Assembly: GCA_041691815.1 (NCBI GenBank)
Contig: JBEPTZ010000084.1
Span: forward strand, 1-19,220
Length of the DNA: 19,220 bases
Source of the DNA: 70-18 sp041691815
GTDB taxonomy: Bacteria > Pseudomonadota > Alphaproteobacteria > Acetobacterales > Acetobacteraceae
Direction of reading: 5' to 3'
In this document: positions 8,342-14,741 of the stretch, one piece after another
Numbering within the stretch: the stretch's first letter is position 1
Layout: the number at the start of each line of letters is the position of its first letter
Position numbers and translations under genes: made by a program
The notes under the pieces: generated by a model
Database searches by the model: none
The model's input: the letters and a program-made list of their open reading frames with translations, nothing else
What the model was told of the DNA's origin: nothing

Positions 8342-9504
8342 CCTGCCAACTCCTTCAACCGCGCGCCGACGATGCGCGCCTCCTCGATGGTCAACGCCAC
8401 CGGACTGAACCCCAGCACGCCCTGCTCGCGCCGACCAGGGCCACAGGCAATCGATGGTGTCCCGGCCGCCAATTTGCGCGCCAGCGTCACCGCCGCCGCC
8501 TCCGATCCGCAGTCCAGCGCCATCTGCGGAATCCGCCCGCTTTCCAGCCGCAACCCATCCAGCCCCGCAGCCTCGCGCAGCGCCTGCAGCACCGCAAGCC
8601 ACCGCGCCTGCCGGGCCTCGGGGTCTTCGGCGACGAACCGCCGCAGCGCCACGCACAGCCCGGCGATTTCCTCCTTGCCCAGCTTGCAACTGCGCCCGAT
8701 GCCGTGATGCGGCAGCCCGCGCAACTGCCCGAGCGCGGCAAACTCCGCCGGCGGCGCCCACAGATCGTCATAAACATCGAGATCGAGCATCTGCAGCAGC
8801 GCCGAAGCCACCAGATCGGCCCGCCCGGCCAGAATGCCCGAAGCCTGCGGCCCGCCGAGCGCCTTGCCGCCGGAGAAACACACCAGATCGGCGCCCTCCG
8901 CGAAGAACCGCCGCAAATTCTCCGCCGGCGGCAACTGCGCCGCCGCATCCACCAGCACCGGCACCCCCTGCGCATGCGCCGCCGCCGCCACCTCGCGCAG
9001 CCGCGGCCGCGACTGCGCGCCGGCCAGGTAATACACCCCCGCCGTCGCCGGCCCGATCGCCGCCTCAATCTCCCAGCCGGCTGCGTCGCGCACCCCAGGC
9101 CCGGAATAGCGATCGGCGATCCCCACCTCGACCAGCCGCCCGCCAGCCACCACCAGCGCCCGGTCGTACATGTTGCGCTGGCTGCGCACCACGACGAACT
9201 CCCGCCTGCCATCCGCCACCTCCGGCAGCGCATTGATCCGCACCGGATCAAGCCCCGCCAGACACGCCGCCGCCCCCAGCAGCACCGCCGCCGAGGCGCC
9301 CGCCGTGGCAATCCCCGCCTCGGCCCCAGTCGCCGCCCGTATCTCCCGACACGCAGCCGCCTGCATCTGCATCATGTCCACACAGGCCAGCGACGCCTCT
9401 TGCATCGCCTGCATCACCTCCGGCGCCATCCGACCGCCCGACAGCCGGGTCACGGTGCCGCAGGCGTTGATGACGGTGGGGATGCCCAAAACATCGTAGA
9501 TCAA
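8338..9504 (-). CDS. SelA-like / aminotransferase class V-fold PLP enzyme
   Basis: Fold-type I PLP protein related to selenocysteine synthase SelA and to enzymes such as D-glucosaminate-6-phosphate ammonia-lyase. It is too short (388 residues) and in the wrong context to be true SelA. Visible features are the N-terminal YDVLGIPTVINACGT, the Asp186 that should hold the PLP ring nitrogen (VLVDAAAQ), and the PLP lysine Lys214 in FSGGKALGGPQ. The start chosen is TTG at 9504, giving the usual short N-terminus of the family. The only longer reading, from 9555, would translate into an intergenic repeat (residues KFFCFFLF) and is rejected. A weak AGAAG ribosome-binding site lies seven bases upstream, inside a hairpin arm. 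It is the first gene of the operon and overlaps the next PLP gene. The likely role is elimination on an amino acid or amino sugar; the substrate is unknown. Confidence 0.82.
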   Translation of the reverse strand: MIYDVLGIPTVINACGTVTRLSGGRMAPEVMQAMQEASLACVDMMQMQAAACREIRAATGAEAGIATAGASAAVLLGAAACLAGLDPVRINALPEVADGRREFVVVRSQRNMYDRALVVAGGRLVEVGIADRYSGPGVRDAAGWEIEAAIGPATAGVYYLAGAQSRPRLREVAAAAHAQGVPVLVDAAAQLPPAENLRRFFAEGADLVCFSGGKALGGPQASGILAGRADLVASALLQMLDLDVYDDLWAPPAEFAALGQLRGLPHHGIGRSCKLGKEEIAGLCVALRRFVAEDPEARQARWLAVLQALREAAGLDGLRLESGRIPQMALDCGSEAAAVTLARKLAAGTPSIACGPGRREQGVLGFSPVALTIEEARIVGARLKELAG

Positions 9505-9511
9505 GGCGAGT

Positions 9512-9633
9512 CTTCTTTTTGTGAACAAAAAGAAGCAAAAAAACTTTTCATCCATTGGAGATTCCGGAGTCCCCGCACCTCCGCTGTTCCAAGGCGAATA
9601 AGAGTTTTTTGCTTCTTTTTTGCAAAAAAGAAG
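9512..9633. repeat. Intergenic palindromic element, copy 1 (partly deleted)
   Basis: A 122-base AT-rich element between the oxidoreductase stop and the SelA-like start. It has a palindrome at each end: 9512-9535 (two 11-base arms, loop GA) and 9612-9633 (perfect 22 bases). A core between them carries TTCCGGAGTC and CGCTGTTCCAAGGCG, flanked by A7 (9537-9543) and T6 (9605-9610). The core aligns with the core of the element at 14558-14692 when reverse-complemented, but lacks roughly 20 bases of one arm, so it can no longer form the long stem. On the minus strand the core is followed by T7, as in an intrinsic terminator. Confidence 0.8.
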
Positions 9634-9640
9634 TGCTTGC

Positions 9641-11257
9641 TCATGCTGCCCTCGCCATCTGCTTGCCCCGCAGCATATCGGCGCATTTTTCGCCGATCAT
9701 GATGCAGGCGGCATTGGTGTTGCCCGAGACCAGGGTCGGCATGATCGAGCCGTCCGCGACCCGCAGCCCTTCGATGCCGTGCACCCGCAGCTGGTCGTCC
9801 ACCACCGCCATGGTGTCATGCCCCATCTTGGCGGTGCCGACTGGGTGATAGATCGTGCCGCCATAGGCGCGGGCATAATCCAGCCATTCCGCGTCGCTCT
9901 GCACCCCCGGCCCCGGCAGGTATTCGCTGGCGATATACTGCTGCATCACCGGCTGCTCGCCGATCCGCCGCCCCAGTTTCAGCCCGGCGATCAGCGTCGC
10001 GCGGTCGAGTTCGGTGGACAGGTAGTTGGGGTGGATCGCCGGCGGCGCCTTGGGGTCGGTGGATTTCAGCAGCAGTTCGCCGCGACTTTCCGGGCGAATC
10101 TGGCAGACGTTCTGGGTGAAGCCGGAGAATTTGTGCAGCCCCTCCGAGGGCCGATCCGCCGAGAAGCCGATGAAATGGAACTGCACGTCCGGCGAGGCCA
10201 GTTCCGGCCGTGTCTTGGTGAAAATCCCCACTTGCCCGGCGCTGGCGGTCAGCGGCCCGCCGCGGGTCAGCAGATACTGCAACCCCATCTTGGCCATGCG
10301 GAAATTGCTCATCATGATGTCGTTCACCGTGATGGGCTGGGTGCATTTGTAGACAAACCGCACCTGGTAATGGTCCTGCAGGTTGCGCCCGACCCCTGGC
10401 AGGTCCTGCGTCACCGCCACCCCCATATCGGTCAGGTGCTGTGCCGGCCCGATGCCCGACAGCATCAGCAGTTGCGGCGAATTCACCGCCCCGCCGCACA
10501 GGATCACCTCGCGCGTCGCCTGCACCGTCGCACTCTGGCCAGCCTGGTCGAACGCCACCCCCACCGCCCGCTTGCCGGCGAACAGCACACGCTGCGCCAG
10601 CGCATGGGTGATCACCCGCAGGTTCGGCCGCTTCATCGCCGGCTTCAGGAACGCCCGCGCCGCCGAGCAGCGCCGGCCGTTGCGGATGGTGGTCTGGTAG
10701 TAACCCACCCCCTCCTGCTGATGGCCGTTATAGTCGTCGTTGCGCGGAATGCCGATCTCGGTCGCCGCCTGCATATAGGCTTCCGACAGCGGATTGGGAT
10801 CGTTGAAATCGGTGACCGTCAGCGCCCCGTCGCGCCCATGCAGCCCATCCGGGTCGGCGCCGATCCGCCCCTCGGAGCGCTTGAAATACGGCAGCACATC
10901 GTCGAACCCCCAGCCGACATTGCCGGCCTGCCGCCACTGGTCGTAATCCGCCGGCTGGCCGCGCACATACAGCAGCCCGTTGATGCTCGACGAGCCGCCC
11001 AGCACCTTGCCGCGCGGCCAGAAAATCTTGCGCCCGCCCAGGCCGGGGTCCGGCTCGGTCTCGTAGCACCAGTTCACCCCGGGGTCGGCGATGGTCTTGC
11101 CGTAGCCGATTGGGATATGGATCCAGATGTTGCGGTCCGGCCCGCCGGCCTCCAGCACCACCACCTTCACCGAGGGGTCTTCGCTCAGGCGGGCGGCCAG
11201 CACGCAGCCAGCCGAGCCGGCGCCGACCACCACATAATCCGCCTCGATCGTCTCCAT
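9641..11257 (-). CDS. GMC family FAD-dependent oxidoreductase (choline dehydrogenase-like)
   Basis: Flavoprotein of the glucose-methanol-choline family, which oxidises alcohol groups and passes electrons to a quinone, cytochrome or oxygen. The 538-residue protein has the FAD-binding GAGSAG at 12-17 with an acidic end of the second strand (VVLEAGG). The first family signature GKVLGGSSSINGLLYVRG is near 83-100 and the second, GGAVNSPQLLMLSGIGP, is near 255-271. The catalytic pair is probably His471 (YHPVGTAKMG) and Asn515 (SGNTNAAC). The ATG at 11257 has a strong GGAGG site eight bases upstream; the longer reading from 11341 crosses the divergent gene's start region and is rejected. There is no signal peptide. 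The substrate is unknown. It is transcribed away from the kinase-enolase operon from a shared 65-base region, so the two may be co-regulated. Confidence 0.92.
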   Translation of the reverse strand: METIEADYVVVGAGSAGCVLAARLSEDPSVKVVVLEAGGPDRNIWIHIPIGYGKTIADPGVNWCYETEPDPGLGGRKIFWPRGKVLGGSSSINGLLYVRGQPADYDQWRQAGNVGWGFDDVLPYFKRSEGRIGADPDGLHGRDGALTVTDFNDPNPLSEAYMQAATEIGIPRNDDYNGHQQEGVGYYQTTIRNGRRCSAARAFLKPAMKRPNLRVITHALAQRVLFAGKRAVGVAFDQAGQSATVQATREVILCGGAVNSPQLLMLSGIGPAQHLTDMGVAVTQDLPGVGRNLQDHYQVRFVYKCTQPITVNDIMMSNFRMAKMGLQYLLTRGGPLTASAGQVGIFTKTRPELASPDVQFHFIGFSADRPSEGLHKFSGFTQNVCQIRPESRGELLLKSTDPKAPPAIHPNYLSTELDRATLIAGLKLGRRIGEQPVMQQYIASEYLPGPGVQSDAEWLDYARAYGGTIYHPVGTAKMGHDTMAVVDDQLRVHGIEGLRVADGSIMPTLVSGNTNAACIMIGEKCADMLRGKQMARAA

Positions 11258-11322
11258 CGCGGTCCCTCCGTTGCCACAGCCTGCCTCACCATCCAGGATG
11301 AGGCCATGGGCAGGATGAGGCC
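11258..11322. promoter_or_regulatory. Divergent control region with duplicated start site
   Basis: Only 65 bases separate the oxidoreductase ATG (minus) from the kinase ATG (plus), so promoters for both must overlap here or extend into the genes. A 15-base unit, CAGGATGAGGCCATG, occurs at 11294-11308 and again at 11311-11325, where its ATG is the kinase start. GCCTCA (11283-11288) and TGAGGC (11299-11304) form an inverted repeat with a 10-base spacer that could be an operator. No -10/-35 pair is convincing. Confidence 0.5.
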
Positions 11323-12330
11323 ATGAGAGACGACGCGCCACCAGCAGAAATTCTCGCCGCCCTCCGGCGCATGGGTCTGTGGCACGGCGGCGCGGTGTCC
11401 GGCGAGGCGCTGACCGGCGGGGTGTCCTCGGATATCTGGCGGATCGACCTGCCGTCCGGCCCGGTCTGCGTCAAGCGCGCGCTGGCCAAACTGAAGGTCG
11501 CCGCCGACTGGCGCGCCCCGGTCGGCCGCAACCGCTACGAGGCCGCCTGGATGCGGGCCGCCGACACCGCGGTGCCGGGCGCCACCCCGGCCCTGCTCGG
11601 CCAGGACGAGCAGGCCGGCGCGCTGGCGATGCAATTCCTGCCTGCCGCCTCGTACCCGCTGTGGAAGAGCCAACTCCGCGACGGCCATGCGGATTCGCGA
11701 TTCGCCGAGTCGGTCGGCGTTCGACTCGGTCGAATCCACGCTGCCACCGCCGCCGACTCGTCACTCGCCGCCGCCTTCCCGACCGACTCGATCTTCTACG
11801 ACATCCGCCTGGAGCCCTACCTGCTGGCCACCGCGGCTGCCCACCCCGACCGCGCCGACGCCTTGCGCGCCCTGGTTGCCACCACCCAGGCCAACAAACA
11901 CGCGCTGGTGCACGGCGACGTCAGCCCGAAGAACATCCTCGCCGGCCGCGACGGCCCGGTGTTCCTCGACGCCGAATGCGCCTGGTGGGGCGACCCGGCC
12001 TTCGACCTCGCCTTCTGCCTCAACCATCTGCTGCTGAAATGCCTGTGGACGCCGCCGGCCACCCAGGGCTTCCTGGCCTGCTTCGCCGCCCTGGCCGCCG
12101 GCTACCGCCCGCATATCGCCTGGGAGCCGCCAGCCGCGCTGGAAGCCCGCGCCGCGCATCTGCTGCCCGGCCTGCTGCTGGCGCGGGTGGACGGCAAGTC
12201 GCCGGTCGAATACCTCAGCACCGACGCCCAGCGCGACCATGTCCGCCACGCCGCCCGCGCCCTGCTCGCCGCCCCGGTCCAGCACCTGGACCAGATCGCC
12301 GCCGCCTGGACCCAGGAGCTTGCCCGATGA
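11323..12330 (+). CDS. APH-fold small-molecule kinase
   Basis: Aminoglycoside-phosphotransferase-like kinase (choline-kinase/APH fold), expected to phosphorylate a hydroxyl group of a small molecule with ATP. The 335-residue protein has the ATP-binding lysine in VCVKRA (Lys51), the catalytic loop HGDVSPKN (His197, Asp199, Asn204), and the metal-binding segment FLDAECAWWGDPAFDLA (Asp216). This is the standard active-site set. The context, co-translated with an enolase paralogue and a 2-hydroxyacid dehydrogenase, points to a metabolic kinase rather than antibiotic resistance. The start ATG overlaps the stop of a six-codon reading frame (MGRMRP) that begins at 11306 in the duplicated leader. Its TGA overlaps the enolase-like ATG. 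The substrate is unknown. Confidence 0.85.
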   Translation: MRDDAPPAEILAALRRMGLWHGGAVSGEALTGGVSSDIWRIDLPSGPVCVKRALAKLKVAADWRAPVGRNRYEAAWMRAADTAVPGATPALLGQDEQAGALAMQFLPAASYPLWKSQLRDGHADSRFAESVGVRLGRIHAATAADSSLAAAFPTDSIFYDIRLEPYLLATAAAHPDRADALRALVATTQANKHALVHGDVSPKNILAGRDGPVFLDAECAWWGDPAFDLAFCLNHLLLKCLWTPPATQGFLACFAALAAGYRPHIAWEPPAALEARAAHLLPGLLLARVDGKSPVEYLSTDAQRDHVRHAARALLAAPVQHLDQIAAAWTQELAR

Positions 12331-13616
12331 GTGAGAACGAGATCGTCTACCTGCACGGCCGCCGCGTCTGGGACAGCCGTGGCCGCCCGACCGTGGAGGC
12401 CGAGATGCTGCTGTCCGGCGGCGCGGTCGGCCGCGCCATCGCCCCGGCCGGCGCCTCCACCGGCTCCGGCGAGGCGCTCGACCTGCGCGACGGCGGCACC
12501 GCGTTCGGCGGCTACGACGTCACCAAAGCGCTGGCCAGCATCAACGACGATATCACCGAGGAAGTGCTCGGCCGCGACGCCGCCGACCAGGCCGGGCTGG
12601 ACGCCGCGATGATCAAGCTGGACGGCACCGAGGCGCGCACCAAACTCGGCGCCAACGCCATGCTCGCCGTCTCGCTGGCCGCCGCCCACGCCGTCGCCGC
12701 CGAAGCCGGCCGCCCGCTGTATCGCCATCTCGGCGGCCCCGACGCCACGCTGCTGCCGCTGCCGCAAATCCAGATCTTCGGCGGCGGCGCGCATGCCGGC
12801 AGGCGGGTCGATATCCAGGATTTCATGGTGATGTGCCCGGCCGCCACCAGCTTCGCCCAGGCGCTGGACTGGACCGCCGAGGTCTACCGCGCCGCCGGCC
12901 AGTTGATGGCCGAGGCCGGCAGCCTGCAAGGTGTCGCCGACGAAGGCGGCTGGTGGCCGGCCTTCGCCACCAACGAACAGGCGCTGGAAATGCTGGTCCG
13001 CGCCATCGAGCGCGCCGGCTACACCCCCGGCGAGCAGATCGCCATCGCGCTGGACATCGCCGCCAGCGAGTTCGGCGCCAAAGGCCGCTACAAGCTCGGC
13101 CTGGAAGAGCGCGAACTGGACAGCGACGGCATGGTGGAAATGCTCGCCGGCTGGGTGGAGCGCTACCCGATCGTCTCCATCGAGGACCCGCTGGCCGAGG
13201 ACGACGCCGCCGGCTTCGCCACCTTCACCCGCGCCGTCGGCCAGAAAATCCAGATTGTCGGCGACGATTTCCTGGTCACCGACGCCGCCCGCATCCGCAG
13301 CGCCGCCGCCCAGGGTGCCGCCAACACTGTGCTGATCAAGCCCAACCAGCGCGGCACCCTCACCGAGACCAAGGCCGCCTGGGACGCCGCGAAGGAGTGC
13401 GGCTACGCCGGCATCGTCTCCGCCCGCTCCGGCGAGACCGAGGACACCACCATCGTGCACCTGGCGATCGGCTGGGGCACCGGCCAGTTGAAGGTCGGCA
13501 GCTTCGCCCGCAGCGAGCGGATGGCGAAATGGAACGAGGTGCTGCGCATCGAGGAAGCCATGGGCCACACCGGCCACTTCCCCGGCGGCAGCGTACTCGG
13601 CCGCAGCAAGCCGTGA
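12327..13616 (+). CDS. Divergent enolase paralogue lacking the active-site His
   Basis: Enolase-superfamily protein of true enolase type, 429 residues, the normal length. Compared from memory with E. coli enolase, it keeps the mobile-loop GASTG (42-46), His156, Glu206 (DEGG), metal ligands Asp243, Glu286 and Asp313, the base Lys338 (LIKPN) and Lys389. Key changes are the His-Arg-Ser motif, which is Ala366-Arg367-Ser368 (SARSGETED instead of SHRSGETED), the Gln-Glu pair, which is Gln164-Asp165, and NQI, which is NQR at 340-342. These sites surround the substrate hydroxyl and carboxylate, so ordinary 2-phosphoglycerate dehydration is doubtful. The metal and base residues suggest it still forms an enolate from a 2-phospho or similar acid. 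The ATGA overlap upstream and GTG overlap downstream tie it to the kinase and dehydrogenase. Enolase homologues with other roles have precedent, for example in phosphinothricin biosynthesis. Confidence 0.88.
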   Translation: MSENEIVYLHGRRVWDSRGRPTVEAEMLLSGGAVGRAIAPAGASTGSGEALDLRDGGTAFGGYDVTKALASINDDITEEVLGRDAADQAGLDAAMIKLDGTEARTKLGANAMLAVSLAAAHAVAAEAGRPLYRHLGGPDATLLPLPQIQIFGGGAHAGRRVDIQDFMVMCPAATSFAQALDWTAEVYRAAGQLMAEAGSLQGVADEGGWWPAFATNEQALEMLVRAIERAGYTPGEQIAIALDIAASEFGAKGRYKLGLEERELDSDGMVEMLAGWVERYPIVSIEDPLAEDDAAGFATFTRAVGQKIQIVGDDFLVTDAARIRSAAAQGAANTVLIKPNQRGTLTETKAAWDAAKECGYAGIVSARSGETEDTTIVHLAIGWGTGQLKVGSFARSERMAKWNEVLRIEEAMGHTGHFPGGSVLGRSKP

Positions 13617-14548
13617 GGGTCGTCTTCCACTACGCCGCCGGCCCGGCGCTGGCCGCCCGCCTCGCCGCCCTGCCCGGCCTTGAGGTTACGGTCTGCGCCG
13701 AGCACGACCACCCTGCCCTGCTCGCCGCCATCCGCGACGCCGAGGTGCTGTGGCATGTGCTCAGCCCCTGCACCGCCGAGCTGATCGCCGCCGCGCCAAA
13801 GCTGCGGCTGATCCAGAAGATCGGCGTCGGCGTCAACACCATCGCGCTGGACGCCGCCGCCACCCGCGGCATCCCGGTGTGCAACCTGCCCGGCACCAAC
13901 GCCCCGGCGGTCGCCGAACTCACCCTGCTGCTGATGCTGGCCACCCTGCGCCGCCTGCCCGCCTTCGACGCCGCCCTGCGCGCCGGCCAATGGGCGCCGA
14001 CGCCTGCCACCCAGGACGCGCTGGGCGAACTTGGCGGCCGCACCGTCGGCCTGGTCGGCCACGGCGCCGTGCCGCGCGCACTGGCCCCGATGCTGCGCGC
14101 CATGGGCTGCCGCATCCTCTACACCGCGCCCACCGCGAAGCCCGACCCGATCGGCGCCTACCGCACCCTGCCCGCGCTGCTCGGCGAATCCGACATCGTC
14201 TCGCTGCACCTGCCGCTGACTCCGGCCACCGAGAATCTGATCGACGCCGCCGCGCTGGCGCGCATGAAACCGGGCGCAATTCTGATCAATACCGCACGCG
14301 GAGGGCTCGTGCATTCGAATGCACTGCGCGATTCCCTGCAAAAAAACCACCTTTCCGCCGCTGGACTCGACGTTTTCGCGGAAGAACCGGCACGCCCCGA
14401 CAACCCGCTGTTCGCCCTGCCCAACGTCGTCGTCACCCCGCACATCGCCTGGCTCACCACCGCCACCTTCGACCGCAGCCTCGCACTCGCCGCCGAAAAC
14501 TGCCGGCGCCTCGCCGCGGGTGAGGCGTTGTTGCATCGGGTGCAGTGA
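13613..14548 (+). CDS. D-isomer-specific 2-hydroxyacid dehydrogenase
   Basis: NAD(P)-dependent dehydrogenase related to D-3-phosphoglycerate dehydrogenase, expected to interconvert a 2-oxo acid and a D-2-hydroxy acid. The 311-residue protein has the catalytic trio Arg229 (INTARGG), Glu258 (DVFAEEP) and His277 (TPHIAW), with the substrate-binding stretch KIGVGVNTI at 69-77. The nucleotide motif is GHGAVP at 149-154, with the usual third glycine replaced by proline. The acidic residue that normally ends the next strand is missing (LYTAPT), so NADP use or altered cofactor binding is possible. The GTG start overlaps the enolase-like stop (GTGA). Codons from about 14277 to 14393 use far more A or T at third positions than the rest and contain a perfect 16-base palindrome. 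It is the last gene before the palindromic element. Confidence 0.9.
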   Translation: MRVVFHYAAGPALAARLAALPGLEVTVCAEHDHPALLAAIRDAEVLWHVLSPCTAELIAAAPKLRLIQKIGVGVNTIALDAAATRGIPVCNLPGTNAPAVAELTLLLMLATLRRLPAFDAALRAGQWAPTPATQDALGELGGRTVGLVGHGAVPRALAPMLRAMGCRILYTAPTAKPDPIGAYRTLPALLGESDIVSLHLPLTPATENLIDAAALARMKPGAILINTARGGLVHSNALRDSLQKNHLSAAGLDVFAEEPARPDNPLFALPNVVVTPHIAWLTTATFDRSLALAAENCRRLAAGEALLHRVQ

Positions 14549-14557
14549 GGCAAGCGT

Positions 14558-14692
14558 GTTCTTTTTTGCAAAAAAGAACCAAAAAATCTTTCATCCGCCT
14601 TGCAACAGCGATGAGGTGGAGACGCCGGAGTCTCCACCTCATCGCTGTTGCAAGGCGGATGAAAGAGCGTCTTTTTTTCACAAAAAGAAGAC
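14558..14692. repeat. Intergenic palindromic element, copy 2 (intact, 37-bp stem)
   Basis: A 135-base element of three parts. A perfect 22-base AT-rich palindrome (14558-14579) comes first, then an 80-base core, then an imperfect AT-rich hairpin (14669-14692). The core is a perfect inverted repeat of 37-base arms (14587-14623 and 14630-14666) around the loop GCCGGA. A run of six A lies directly left of the core (14581-14586) and seven T lie just right of it, so both strands read as a long stem followed by a U-tract. It begins ten bases after the dehydrogenase stop, in the same orientation to its upstream gene as copy 1 is to the oxidoreductase. Confidence 0.9.
14587..14680. terminator. Bidirectional intrinsic terminator formed by the element core
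   Basis: The 37-bp stem with a 6-base loop is followed by GCGTC and a T-run on the plus strand, and directly by T6 on the minus strand. It should stop transcription leaving the kinase-enolase-dehydrogenase operon and block antisense transcription from the right. The stem is much longer than ordinary terminators, so RNase III cleavage of the transcript is also plausible. Confidence 0.7.
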
Positions 14693-14705
14693 TTTCTCCC
14701 CTGGC

Positions 14706-14734
14706 TTCCGGCGCTCCCGAATCGAGCGTAAACT
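14706..14734 (+). promoter_or_regulatory. Possible promoter giving a leaderless MFS mRNA
   Basis: TAAACT (14729-14734) lies 17 bases after TTCCGG (14706-14711) and seven to eight bases before the MFS ATG. No ribosome-binding site precedes that ATG. If the hexamer is used, transcription would begin at or next to the start codon. The -35 match is poor. Confidence 0.25.
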
Positions 14735-14741
14735 GATCCGG

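Noticed and set aside
8338..9504. True selenocysteine synthase SelA
   Set aside because: The protein is shorter than SelA, no selB or selC is present, and the operon context is amino acid or peptide catabolism.
9505..9555. N-terminal extension of the SelA-like protein (MDEKFFCFF...)
   Set aside because: These codons come from the palindromic element; similar KFF/FCKK strings appear whenever copies of it are translated, and family members begin near the chosen TTG.
11323..12330. Aminoglycoside resistance gene
   Set aside because: The fold matches, but the operon with an enolase and a dehydrogenase points to metabolism and no resistance-specific feature was recognised.
12102..13577. A 491-codon open frame opposite the enolase-like gene
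   Set aside because: Gly/Ala/Val-rich antisense shadow with no motif, whereas the plus-strand frame has a full enolase fold signature.
12327..13616. Glycolytic enolase (eno)
   Set aside because: The His of the His-Arg-Ser motif is Ala and other substrate-site residues differ, and the usual eno neighbours are absent.
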